The translations under genes were made by a program, and so were the position numbers. Shown here piece by piece: positions 1-7,489 of a DNA stretch of 16,195 nt (its first letter is position 1; each line of letters starts with the position of its first letter). The stretch is from Coemansia sp. RSA 922 (lineage: Eukaryota; Kickxellomycota; Kickxellomycetes; Kickxellales; Kickxellaceae). The stretch covers positions 1 through 16,195 of the forward strand of contig JANBQS010000514.1 in assembly GCA_027577415.1 (NCBI GenBank), in the 5' to 3' direction. Under the pieces are notes generated by a model. The model was given only the letters and a program-made list of their open reading frames with translations, was not told the DNA's origin and searched no databases.

Positions 1-48
1 ACTTGTTCTCACTTTTTATACGCTCATATTTATTATATTCTATACGCT
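1..48. repeat. Left copy of a 48-49 bp direct repeat (partner 14636-14684)
   Basis: The first 48 bases match 14636-14684 with a single one-base indel. The right copy lies in the leader or promoter stretch of the recombinase-like ORF at 14840. After the match the left copy has an extra CGCTCGCTACGCTCGC-type stretch, and then an ATAACA motif that is also present after the right copy. The left copy is therefore probably a truncated fragment of the same mobile element or promoter. The element's body is not visible to its right, where a minus-strand coding relic follows instead. The window edge cuts the left copy, so its real extent is unknown. Confidence 0.75.
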
Positions 49-540
49 ACACCGCTCGCTACGCTCGCAAAATAACACGGATAAGCGATATCTGTCGATC
101 ATCCAACTACCAAAAAAAGGATCATCGCATGTACAAGTGTACTCAGTGTTTGTTGTCAGCCATTGTAACCAAATAGCAAAGACCGAGGTACTTTGGCTAA
201 CCAAATTATTCAGTAAATTGCGGTAAATAAAAGTATGAAGGCATGCATAAACGGTAATGTTGCCCAAAATCAGCGCGTTGTATTCTTAATAGTCCAATGA
301 CCAAACTACAAGGCGCTGCTGAATATCCTTATGCTCCGGGCAAGCATTGACCTCAATTAAGGCACCGATACTCTCATTAACGCTCTCAACAGACTTGGTA
401 CCAACTCGCAACATTTCCAACGCAGGTAGACGGCAGACTAGACCGACGAGCAAGCCGCGATAGTGGTTCAGCTCTGGTGCCATCGCACGCTTACACTTTG
501 AAGTAGCAATCCAGTCATCATATCCCAAAAAGTACCGCAT
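40..540 (-). pseudogene. Decayed coding relic, possibly C-terminal part of an F-box-like/LRR protein
   Basis: On the minus strand two open stretches lie in the same frame, 540-289 and 285-40, separated by a TAA at 286-288. The frame ahead of 540 is also interrupted, by a TAA inside the 541-620 stretch. The upper stretch contains LPALEMLRVGT, then a spacer and RLVVWSLDY. This resembles in layout the LPLLSDLYTLPSTIGE, spacer, KRLRCWHVN region near the C-terminus of the protein at 9748-11501. That makes it a candidate relic of the same expanded family, but the match is short and by eye. The 286-540 stretch begins with a genuine ATG at 540-538, whereas the lower stretch has no ATG at its head. 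It could be an unrelated relic. Confidence 0.35.
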
Positions 541-758
541 TCCATATGCATCTGTTGTTTCCCTTGTTTACCCAAGCGCGCACAGCGCTGCACTAACTGG
601 ATACGACCTCACTCCAATCATTGCACTACTGCCCGTCCCTCTTTGCCAGACTATTGTCTGCCGGTACGGTACAGCAGCCTTGATAGATACCTCCTTACTT
701 TTACAACCCCTTTATTTAATACAGTCGATAACTATTCGACACTTGCCTGAAGGGCTTT
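541..758. other. Short spacer with a minus-strand polyadenylation-type signal
   Basis: No intact gene is present. The hexamer AATAAA reads on the minus strand at 711-716, about 43 bases beyond the stop codon of the gene ending at 759, which suits its 3' end formation. The minus strand between 541 and 640 shows short coding-like stretches in shifted frames (for example NDWSEVV) that may belong to the relic to its left. Confidence 0.45.
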
Positions 759-2453
759 CTAATCGACACTGCTTGCAGGCCCAAGAAGCCCCTGCCAACA
801 GACATCTGATGCAGTAGTCAGGCTATCAACGATTTCGTCATGAAACTGGCCGTGCACATGAAGAGGAAGGTGTTTGAGAAGCACCCTTACTTCATCCGGG
901 AATATTCCAAGAAGTGCTCGGCTATCGAACGCATTTGTCAAAAGCATATCCCTTGCGATATCACCAGTTGGGTCGAAATCAACGCCTGAATTCCCTTCGT
1001 CTCGACCCCTTTTCTCGTACTCTGCATAGCAATCCAAAGCTATGTTCAGTGACTTCTTGTGGCTATTGGTGGCGACGACTAGTAGGCACAACTCTTGCAG
1101 CCATTGTCTTACCAGTAGGCATAGGTCAAGCGATAGTAAGGACTCGCATCCCTTTTCTGTGACGATATGCTGCGACCTTAGGTCCATATTTGTAACTCTC
1201 TTAAACGCCTTTTCCAAAATCGCGCTTGACAGCAAGTCGAGTGGCGTGAACACGAGTGTCGCTAAAAAGTAACATATTAATGGGCGTGGAACGACTGTGC
1301 TGATTCCCTTTTTTAGCTTTAGTCGGCTGTGGAAGTTATCCCGCATCTGACGGTATTCTGGGCCACGGCGTATCAAAAATGTGCTACTCATTCCAGGGAG
1401 ATCACACGGCCAGCTCTCAAATCCAAGGATTGCTCCCGACTGCTGGTCAAGTTCTTGATGACCAACTCCTGTGAAAGCCAGTTCGCGTCTGGTTAGCAGA
1501 TTGGAAATGGCAGGCATCATATCCGACCTGATAATTACGAATGGGCCCCCAAGCACCGACATTGCTTCTGACCTCACCGGGTCCGAGCTGTCATTGGTGG
1601 TGCTCGTTGATCTGTTCTGTATGCTGGCCGACGCGGCAGAGGCGTCATCTTCGCTTTCCTTCCACAAGTTACCTTTGTGGCACTCGGGTGGTAACTGCGC
1701 CATGTCGAGGTATGCGGTGCAAGAAGTGGAAGGATGTGAGCTGGTCGGAGCGGCACCAAAGTCGGCAGCAAGCAGCGCTAAAGTATTTGTAGCGCTAAAG
1801 CCGCCACCGAGAGACACTAGAGTATGTGCAGTGTCAAAGTCAGTAACAAGATGCACAGTAGGAAGCGCCGCGTCAAAGCTGACAGTGAGAGGCAGAGAAG
1901 TATGCGCAACATTGGAGTTGGCAGCAAGTGGTGCAGAATTATATTCAGCACCAAAGCCGTCGCCAAGAGGTGCGAAAATACGCCCAGTGCCAAATATGCC
2001 AGCTGGAGGTTCAGGAGTAAGTTCCACGTCAAAGCCGCCAAGTAGAGGCACGCGATCATGTCTATACTCAAAGCTGGACAAGAGCAGCATAGGAGTACAT
2101 GTGGTGTCGGAGGTGGTAACTGGTGGCGCTAAGGCATGCGCAGCACCAGAGTCGGTGATAATCTGCATAAGAGTATCGATGTTATCACCGCCGATAGATG
2201 GCAGCGCAAAACCACGCCTATCATTGAAGCTGGTAGCCTGCAGTGCAAAACCACGCCTATCGTTATAGCCGGCGTCGAGCGGTGGAAGGAATTCCAAAGT
2301 GTTGAAGCCGGTAGCCTGCTGCGCAAAACCACGCCCATCGTTATAGCCGGCGTCGAGTGGTGGGAGAGTACTTGCTGTTGGCAATGACGACTGTGCAAGA
2401 TTTGAAGGTTGGAAAGTGGCCTCGAGCGGCTGTCCTAATGCATCAAACAGCAT
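759..2453 (-). CDS. Unrecognised 564-residue protein with 17 tandem 13-residue repeats
   Basis: I do not recognise the family. The first genuine ATG is at 2453-2451; the frame stays open upstream to about 2583 but without an ATG. Residues 24-244 are 17 contiguous units of exactly 13 residues, most starting with an aromatic residue (F or Y) and carrying a P/L-L-x-x-G/D pattern near the end, for example FGTGRIFAPLGDG, FGAEYNSAPLAAN and FDTAHTLVSLGGG. Residues about 262-297 form a Ser/Thr/Asp-rich, probably disordered linker. Residues 298-564 look globular and helical, with hydrophobic stretches around 392-412 and 440-461; one or both could be membrane-associated, but they carry charged residues and are not clear TM helices. 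The end includes LLKHLPLHVHGQFHDEIVD. No signal peptide is evident. A pyrimidine-rich leader precedes it and an AATAAA signal follows the stop by 43 bases, which supports a real transcription unit. Antisense frames are also open because the repeat length is a multiple of three. Confidence 0.6.
   Translation of the reverse strand: MLFDALGQPLEATFQPSNLAQSSLPTASTLPPLDAGYNDGRGFAQQATGFNTLEFLPPLDAGYNDRRGFALQATSFNDRRGFALPSIGGDNIDTLMQIITDSGAAHALAPPVTTSDTTCTPMLLLSSFEYRHDRVPLLGGFDVELTPEPPAGIFGTGRIFAPLGDGFGAEYNSAPLAANSNVAHTSLPLTVSFDAALPTVHLVTDFDTAHTLVSLGGGFSATNTLALLAADFGAAPTSSHPSTSCTAYLDMAQLPPECHKGNLWKESEDDASAASASIQNRSTSTTNDSSDPVRSEAMSVLGGPFVIIRSDMMPAISNLLTRRELAFTGVGHQELDQQSGAILGFESWPCDLPGMSSTFLIRRGPEYRQMRDNFHSRLKLKKGISTVVPRPLICYFLATLVFTPLDLLSSAILEKAFKRVTNMDLRSQHIVTEKGCESLLSLDLCLLVRQWLQELCLLVVATNSHKKSLNIALDCYAEYEKRGRDEGNSGVDFDPTGDIARDMLLTNAFDSRALLGIFPDEVRVLLKHLPLHVHGQFHDEIVDSLTTASDVCWQGLLGPASSVD
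1722..2384 (-). repeat. 39-bp tandem repeat array encoding 13-residue units
   Basis: Seventeen units of 39 bp run end to end without a gap and stay in frame within the gene at 759-2453. Most units are strongly diverged at the DNA level, while a few at the start-proximal end (2206-2363) are nearly identical. This points to an old array with continuing local expansion. Fixed 13-residue spacing with a conserved leading aromatic residue suggests selection for a repeating structural unit rather than neutral slippage alone. Confidence 0.85.
2206..2363 (-). repeat. Recently expanded part of the 39-bp array (39/78 bp periods)
   Basis: The segment 2223-2284 recurs at 2301-2363 with only a few substitutions, a period of 78 bp, which is two 13-residue units. 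A further partial copy, sharing CGCAAAACCACGCC, begins about 39 bp earlier. The encoded units contain the near-identical motif [YF]NDRRGFALxxx. Close similarity here, against strong divergence in the rest of the array, marks this end as the most recently duplicated and probably variable between strains. Confidence 0.8.
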
Positions 2454-2590
2454 CTCCAATGCGCCGAATGTCGTTTGCCTTGAAATGTTTGGTTGGTGAA
2501 GGTAATAAGCAAAGATAGAGTTAGGAGAGGAATAATGAACAACAAAGAGAATAGAGAAGAAAATAAAGAAACTCAGGGTGGGCTAAACAT
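2454..2590 (-). promoter_or_regulatory. Pyrimidine-rich leader of the repeat-protein gene
   Basis: Read on the minus strand, the stretch just upstream of the ATG at 2453 is dominated by T and C (for example TTTATTTTCTTCTCTATTC), as is common in fungal core promoters and 5' leaders. I see no convincing TATA box close by. Confidence 0.4.
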
Positions 2591-2800
2591 ACTCCACAAA
2601 ATCAGGGTCCTTTTGTCCTGGCCATTCTGGCCCATCGGATGCGAGAAAAGAGTGAGAGCGGCTGCTCTCAGTGGGCAACAAATAGACAACACATGTTTTC
2701 CTGATTAGAAAAAAGGACAATGGCAGACATGCCACTGAGCCCCGCCAGTTTCTAAAAAAGAAAAGAGGTGGAGGCAAGTGCAGTGGCTTCCTTGATTTTT

Positions 2801-2831
2801 GAGGGCGAGAGAGAGGGAGAGAGAGAGAGAG
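2801..2831. repeat. GA-rich microsatellite
   Basis: A run of GA dinucleotides with a few interruptions sits just outside the left end of dispersed repeat A. It gives rise to an open frame on the plus strand that I regard as spurious. Confidence 0.8.
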
Positions 2832-2880
2832 CGTGTGTATGGATGGTCACTTTTAAACAGACGCCTGCGTTTAAGATTCT

Positions 2881-3540
2881 AGCGCACATAGTCGAGTCTC
2901 GGCTGGTATGCAAAGTAATTTGCGAAGCCGACTGCCTATGTTACTGGAAAAAGGATGGTGGCTGTCAGAGTTACGAGAACTGCTTCCCAAAGAATTCTCT
3001 CTACAGTGCTTGCTGGACCACTTGCGGGTTGCTCATTTGGAGCCGCTGGCTGCGCCACCGCTGCTTACAGCCTTTTTTTTACATTCGGCTTATTTAATTT
3101 GGCACAACCTTTAAGCGCTTTTTACAATCGGCTCATTACGTAATGAGCCGACTCGTTGGAATTGAAGCATAAAAAGGCAAAATTCTCAACACAGGCAGCT
3201 TCCTGGTGGTATATGTAGAGTAGGCTGGTCTCCCCCCAAAATGCACATAGTTGTCACCGACGAGCTTGGTTATGGCCACTACTACGACCCCTGCTGGCTG
3301 GAGTTCGATGCGCACCAGTGGCTAACAAGCTTGTTTTCTTTTTGTAATTTTAAGAAGTTTTTTTTTACTTTCAGAAAACTGGTCGTTGTTTGATAAAAAA
3401 AAAATATGTCAATTGCTTTACAATAATATGCTATCATCATTACTCTGATAGAGGGTACAAAGTGGAAAAGGATTGGCAACTCTGATTCAAGAAATAAATA
3501 TTTAGGCTCCGACTATAGTCGTTGCATATGTTAGTAAATG
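2881..3540. repeat. Dispersed repeat, copy A (most complete)
   Basis: Three modules are visible. Module 1 (about 2885-2950) contains AGTCGAG-C-CGGCTGGTATGCAAAGTA and recurs in copy C at about 5493-5565. Module 2 (about 3055-3120) is CCGCTGCTTACAGCC, a T run, an AATTTGGCACAACCTTTAAGCGC-like string, and recurs in copies C, B and in part at the right edge of the window. Module 3 (about 3230-3540) recurs diverged in copy B at about 7090-7490, including GTTCGATGC, CAAGCTTGTTT, an A/T-rich run, and TATGTCAAT-GCTTTA followed by TATGCTAT-ATCAT. It is non-coding as far as I can tell and lies beside broken gene pieces. Its class is unknown; a non-autonomous transposable element is likely. Confidence 0.6.
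3128..3151. repeat. Perfect 24-bp palindrome
   Basis: The 24 bases TCGGCTCATTAC/GTAATGAGCCGA are a perfect inverted repeat with no spacer, inside repeat A. The centre TTACGTAA matches the type of site bound by bZIP dimers of the Yap/CREB kind. It may be a protein-binding site, a cruciform-prone sequence, or the scar of a small inverted insertion. It is not obviously present in copies B and C. Confidence 0.9.
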
Positions 3541-3905
3541 TCTTTGTCAAGTAGCATCACCTGCCTGAACACTAGATACCAGCCTAGTAATGGGCTCGCA
3601 TATGTCGTCTACCGGCAACAGTTGTTTTTCTGGTTTTGCTTTCTTTGTCCACTTACTGGGCCCCGTCTTAGTCGTGGCCTACAACGTTGTCATCATATAG
3701 CACATATAAATACCAAAAGTTGTAGCTCAAGGAGCGACACTTCTTGCATGGTGTATTCACATACTCGCTGACCGATAGTTCCTCAACGTGTGGTACTGAG
3801 CCATCAATCTGAGAAGCGAGAGAGACAGGACTCGGAATCGCTGTTTTGCTTGCTGTCTGGTACACCAAGAAGCGGCATAATTCGAAACAATCTGTTCAAG
3901 CGTAC
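3540..3905 (-). pseudogene. Second copy of an internal piece of relic 'gene X'
   Basis: On the minus strand, in shifting frames, this stretch encodes LNRLFRIMPLLGVPDSK, then a serine/aspartate-rich part, then SLASQIDGSVPHVEELSVSEYV. The piece at about 7640-7795 encodes LKKLSIMLGAPNTPS, then SLTCQIDATAPTGKIISVSKN. The two are clearly homologous and share flanking non-coding sequence. Stops and frame changes make both non-functional. It starts directly after the helicase relic and runs into repeat A, so a chunk containing part of gene X plus a repeat copy was duplicated. Confidence 0.5.
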
Positions 3906-3909
3906 AAAG

Positions 3910-5449
3910 TCACTGGGCACAAGACATCAATATGGAAAGCAAATCAAAAGCAGTGACATAGTATATTGTCTCCAGCACAAGTGTGAAACGTATTGGCAAC
4001 CATTGGAAGCTAGCACATATGGGGAACATACCTCTATGTAAAATCCCGATTAAAGAATAAAGACACTTGAGCCAATACTGAACAAAGGCAAAAGCATTAG
4101 ATGTAAAAACAATCCACCAAGTGGGTAGCTTAAAAGAAATACGCTGTTCCGCATACCTCGCATCCAAAAACACAATAGCAGCATAGTCGTTGCGACGACA
4201 TATAGCGCGACCAATAAACTGGTTAACAGCTCTCATATACGGAGTGACTCGTACCATTATTTAGCTCACGGACTCATGCCCCAAATAACGCCACCAGTCG
4301 CAGACTGGGCTCCACTCATAATACACCAGTCATTCAGCGAGTTCCAGTGATGCAAGACTAGGAAACGGTACTCCGACTATGACTACAGCACGCCCCAATT
4401 TGTCGCTAAAGTTAATGCCCTCGCTCAAACGACCTCCAACAACGCTAAGCATTAGCGCACCAGTCGATCTCGCTGTCTTGATACGCGCCGAATAGAACTC
4501 CAACACATCGCCCGAGGATGTAGAAGACTCGACGAATACGGGCCTGCGCTTAGCAATTCGATCAACAATACCCGCAGCCGCAGTCCAATTGCGGTACATA
4601 TTGTCAAGCAATGCATAGGATGGGAATAATGCTACGACACCGCCTGGGATCACTTGGCACAATGCCGCTAATGTCAGCCACAATCTCGCGCACAGCAGTC
4701 GTTGGTCGATTCGTCGAGGCAGCCACTGAGTCATTTTGTCCCAGTCAGCCAGAGAACATATTGAGCTTACGTCCCAACTTGCTTTCTCGCAAATACCGAT
4801 CGATCTTGTAGACATTAATATGGTTAGCATGCGCCAAAGTCAAAAACTCATTGACCGATACGACCCACGTATTACTATCCGTCGTAGTACTCTGCATAAA
4901 CTTGTTTAGCGCCTTGAGTAGAGCGATGGTCTGTCGTATGTATGTGACGTTGCTGCCCTTTAGTCGGCGCCAGTACTTGGTAAAGTACATCTGCACCATT
5001 TCCAGTAGCTCTCATAGTACGCCAGCCCAAGGAAATCGAGTGGATAGCCAGAATAGTGTCGACCAAGTTGTGCACCTCGTCGATAATAACTACGTTGCCA
5101 GTCAAAGAAATGCCCAAAGCCTGGCGTGCCGACCTCAATAGTAACGTGTTGTATGACAGTGCGACTACCTGTGCGCCATTAATGGACGCCCGATCTCCAT
5201 AGTAAGGACACGTACAGCGCCGCCAACCCTCCTTGGCGAGCTCTTCAATGTCCATGATAGCCGACCCCGTCGCGTCCTTAAAGTCCAGCATCGGTGTAAG
5301 CTGCAGTGGCAGGTGGCTGCATTGTGCTCTCTTTTTACTCCCCCCACCACCTGCATCTCTAAACAGTGCTCGTTGATGGCATGAACAGACTGTGCGCCTT
5401 GCCATGCCTTGTTATTCATGCACAGTTGAATACGCAATTCCAGTGTCAC
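3910..5449 (-). pseudogene. DDX11/CHL1-type Fe-S superfamily 2 helicase relic
   Basis: Read from 5449 down, the recognisable parts in order are: VTLELRIQLC...INEHCLEMQ; a C-x-C-P-Y-Y-G segment typical of the iron-sulfur region of XPD/FANCJ/RTEL1/DDX11 helicases; the Walker B box VVIIDEVHNLVDTI (DEVH); VYKIDRYLRESKLGRKLN; GGVVALFPSYALLD; motif V GGRLSEGINFSDKLGRAVV; and motif [18 protein letters not shown]. It is clearly dead. Frameshifts lie at about 5350, 5010 and 4650. In-frame stops occur at 4745-4747 and twice between 4257 and 4330. The N-terminal part with Walker A is missing, cut near repeat C. The region between the KLN block and the later motifs is much shorter than in DDX11, so motif III is apparently deleted. 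The second arginine of motif VI (Q-x-x-G-R-x-x-R) is cysteine. In live relatives this enzyme acts in sister-chromatid cohesion and in helicase unwinding at forks. Confidence 0.85.
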
Positions 5450-5488
5450 GAACTTTACTTTATATTTTTAGTGAGTGGCTATTCTATA

Positions 5489-5735
5489 ATATTGCAGCAC
5501 TTAGTCGAGCCCCGGCTGGTATGCAAAGTACAGAGCAAAGCTGACTGCCATGTTACTGTAAATGATGAGAGATATTGCCATTGGCGTTACGATAAATACA
5601 TCATTTTGAAGAGCTCGCAGTTGTCAGTATTAAAGTGATGTTACCAGTTGGGAGCCATTGACAGTGCCGCCGCTATCTGCAGCCTTTTTTTAATATTGGC
5701 CTTTTTGGCGTAATTCTTAGGCGCTGTGTTTGTTT
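5489..5735. repeat. Dispersed repeat, copy C (short)
   Basis: It shares module 1 with copy A (TAGTCGAGCCCCGGCTGGTATGCAAAGTA against TAGTCGAGTCTCGGCTGGTATGCAAAGTA, then GC-AAGC-GACTGCC-TGTTACTG). It also shares module 2 (GCCGC-TCTGCAGCCTTTTTTT, ATTGGCC, TTTTTGGCG, TTAGGCGC). Module 3 is absent. It sits between the truncated head of the helicase relic (coding similarity stops at about 5460) and the stop codon of gene X at 5764. The repeat is therefore at or near the breakpoint that removed the helicase N-terminus. Confidence 0.6.
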
Positions 5736-5763
5736 AGAATATATCGAAACAAAGGACTATGAA

Positions 5764-6338
5764 CTATGTTAATCCGGATAAAGTCAGTTTACTCTTTGTG
5801 CATCCTGAGAGCTTGGAGAGCAGAAAATAGAAATTGGAGGTTGAGGTGTCATCGTTCCGTGGCGTTTGCGAGTAGTTGAGTGCGTAGTCGGTGCAGCTGT
5901 TCTGTGCGTTTGGCGAGTCTTGGAATGATAACTTCCCGCTGAGCTCTTTTTCACCCAGATCAAAGTGGTACCACTGGTTAGACACCTGTAACCAGTGAGC
6001 ATAAAAGGGAGTGGACAGCCTTGGTTTGCGTAAAAGAGTAGGTCTTTAGTGGTGCATAGCATGAGCGTCGATTTCCATCGAATAAACATGGCCTCACCAG
6101 AGTTCTCAAGGCCGTCTAGGGATAGTTCTGCGTGAGCGCGGAAGATTTCCCAAACCGCCAGCCCATGTAGGGCATCTGCATTTGGCAATTTGATATTATA
6201 AGAACCAAAACCCGTGGCGACCATACGTAGGTCGACCTGAAAGACGGCCCCAGCTGTATCTATATGTAAAGCTTGCAATAAGTGCGAGACCTGCTGCCAG
6301 AAATCGTGGACATGAGGAAAGAACCAGAAGTAGTTCAT
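5764..6338 (-). pseudogene. C-terminal part of relic 'gene X' (frameshifted)
   Basis: From the ATG at 6338 the minus strand reads NYFWFFPHVHDFWQQVSHLL, VDLRMVATGFGSYNIKLPN, AVWEIFRAHAELSLDGLENS and RWKSTLMLCTTKDLLFYANQ up to about 5975. The sensible frame then shifts to NQWYHFDLGEKELSGKLSF and ends FYFLLSKLSGCTKSKLTLSGLT with a stop at 5764-5766. The amino-acid composition is that of a real globular protein, not a random frame. I cannot name the family. It ends beside repeat C and is probably continuous with the pieces at 6599-6858 and 7490-8784. A TGA lies seven codons upstream of the ATG at 6338. Host, transposon or mycovirus origin are all open. Confidence 0.5.
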
Positions 6339-6598
6339 GATATTCCCGCATGCTCACTCCTCGGCTTTGTCACTTGCATTGTTAAATTGAGTAATTGCAC
6401 TGCAGTACTTTCAAGCGGGCTTGAAGTCGGGAATAAAGTATGTCAGTTTCGCGGCCACTGGGACTGCGGCATGTACCTTTAGCCATAATAGCGAGAAAGA
6501 GGTGTTTGTATTTTTGTCAGCTGAATCCAGCGTGCCTTGTTCAGCTTCGTGATATCCGCTCCTGTTCTCACCACTTAAATATAAAGTTTTATTTATTA

Positions 6599-6858
6599 CT
6601 ACCCAACCAGTCTTATCGGCGCGACCTCCGTGGAAGACGCAGTCCGTCGCCCCTGTCGTGTTGTATATACTTCTAAGGGAACATCACCTAGTTGAGCGTG
6701 AGCCCACACAGCGTATCTGTCCGGGTCGAGCGGGTAGTTGAGGAGTTTGCGAATGACATGAGGATGGTGGCTGATTCGGAGCTGGCCAAAAAGCCAGCAC
6801 ATATACATGCATTGGTCCAGATACTCCCAATCCACTCGGTCATAGGCCTTCTGCTGTT
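6599..6858 (-). pseudogene. Internal part of relic 'gene X'
   Basis: The minus strand encodes AYDRVDWEYLDQCMYMCWLF, then HHPHVIRKLLNYPLDPDRYA and AHAQLGDVPLEVYTT. The open frame begins where repeat B ends (about 6858) without an ATG and stops at 6599. I take it as the continuation of the gene interrupted by repeat B. The gap to the next piece (6339-6598) shows only short coding-like stretches with stops. Product unrecognised. Confidence 0.45.
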
Positions 6859-7480
6859 GTTTTTAACAATTGGCCTTTTTTTTTACTTATTTTGGCGCAA
6901 CGCTTAAGCGATGGAATAATAGCTAGAGAAAGGACAATGTAGGTGCCCCTTCTAACCGGACCTTGAGGGGCCGCACAAGGGAATATATTTTTTGTGTTAC
7001 AATTGGCTGGCGACGTAAGCGGGTTTTTGGGGTTGTAGCATAAATAGGTAAACTGCTTGATACCACTAGCTGCTGAGTCATCGTGGGTAGCAAGGTACGT
7101 GCCAATTCGTACATACACGTTGTTGCAATGGCTTGGAAGTGCCACTAACCCTTACCCTGGTGGATGGGGTTCGATGCCGGTAGGTAGCAACCAAGCTTGT
7201 TTGTCATTTTTGTAAAAAATTAAAAAAAAAAAATTTTTTTTTAGCTTTTTCTCTAATCCATTTGTGTTCCGCGCCAAATCTTTCAATTATTTTTGTATCT
7301 GACAAATTTATCGCCTGTTAATAAATATAAATATGTCAATAGCTTTATATTAATATGCTATTATCATTGCTCTGATTGATATCATAAAGTTGGTACAGGG
7401 ATTACTGCGCAAAAAGGATTGACGAACCTAATTCAAGTAACAGGTATTTATGCTCCGCTTTGAGTCGTTGCTCACTGGCA
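6847..7480. repeat. Dispersed repeat, copy B
   Basis: It is homologous to copy A over module 2 (ACAATTGGCC, T run, TTTTGGCGCAACGCTTAAGCG) and module 3 (about 7090-7480). Module 3 here holds GGTTCGATGCC at 7168-7178, which fits the Pol III B-box consensus, then CAAGCTTGTTT, then an A12/T9 run at 7222-7242, then TAAATATGTCAATAGCTTTA and TATGCTATTATCATTGCTCTGAT. It lies between two pieces of gene X, so either the element inserted into that gene or a rearrangement placed it there. Similarity to copy A continues past 7480 into the gene X piece, so the copies share a duplicated segment larger than the element. Confidence 0.6.
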
Positions 7481-7489
7481 AGAACTGCT

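Noticed and set aside
1471..2268. Antisense (plus-strand) open frame of 265 codons and further open frames across the repeat array
   Set aside because: The 39-bp period keeps several frames open at once. The minus strand has the better ATG, leader and polyadenylation signal, and the repeat pattern with aromatic heads and L-x-x-G is sensible only there.
2768..3114. Plus-strand ORFs over the GA microsatellite and repeat A
   Set aside because: Low-complexity start and no similarity in copies B or C in that frame; explained by the repeat.
7127..7192. tRNA gene (GTTGC...GCAAC ends and a B-box-like GGTTCGATGCC)
   Set aside because: Acceptor-like ends pair for about five bases, but the T stem does not form beyond two pairs and there is no D arm. 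Kept only as a SINE hypothesis.
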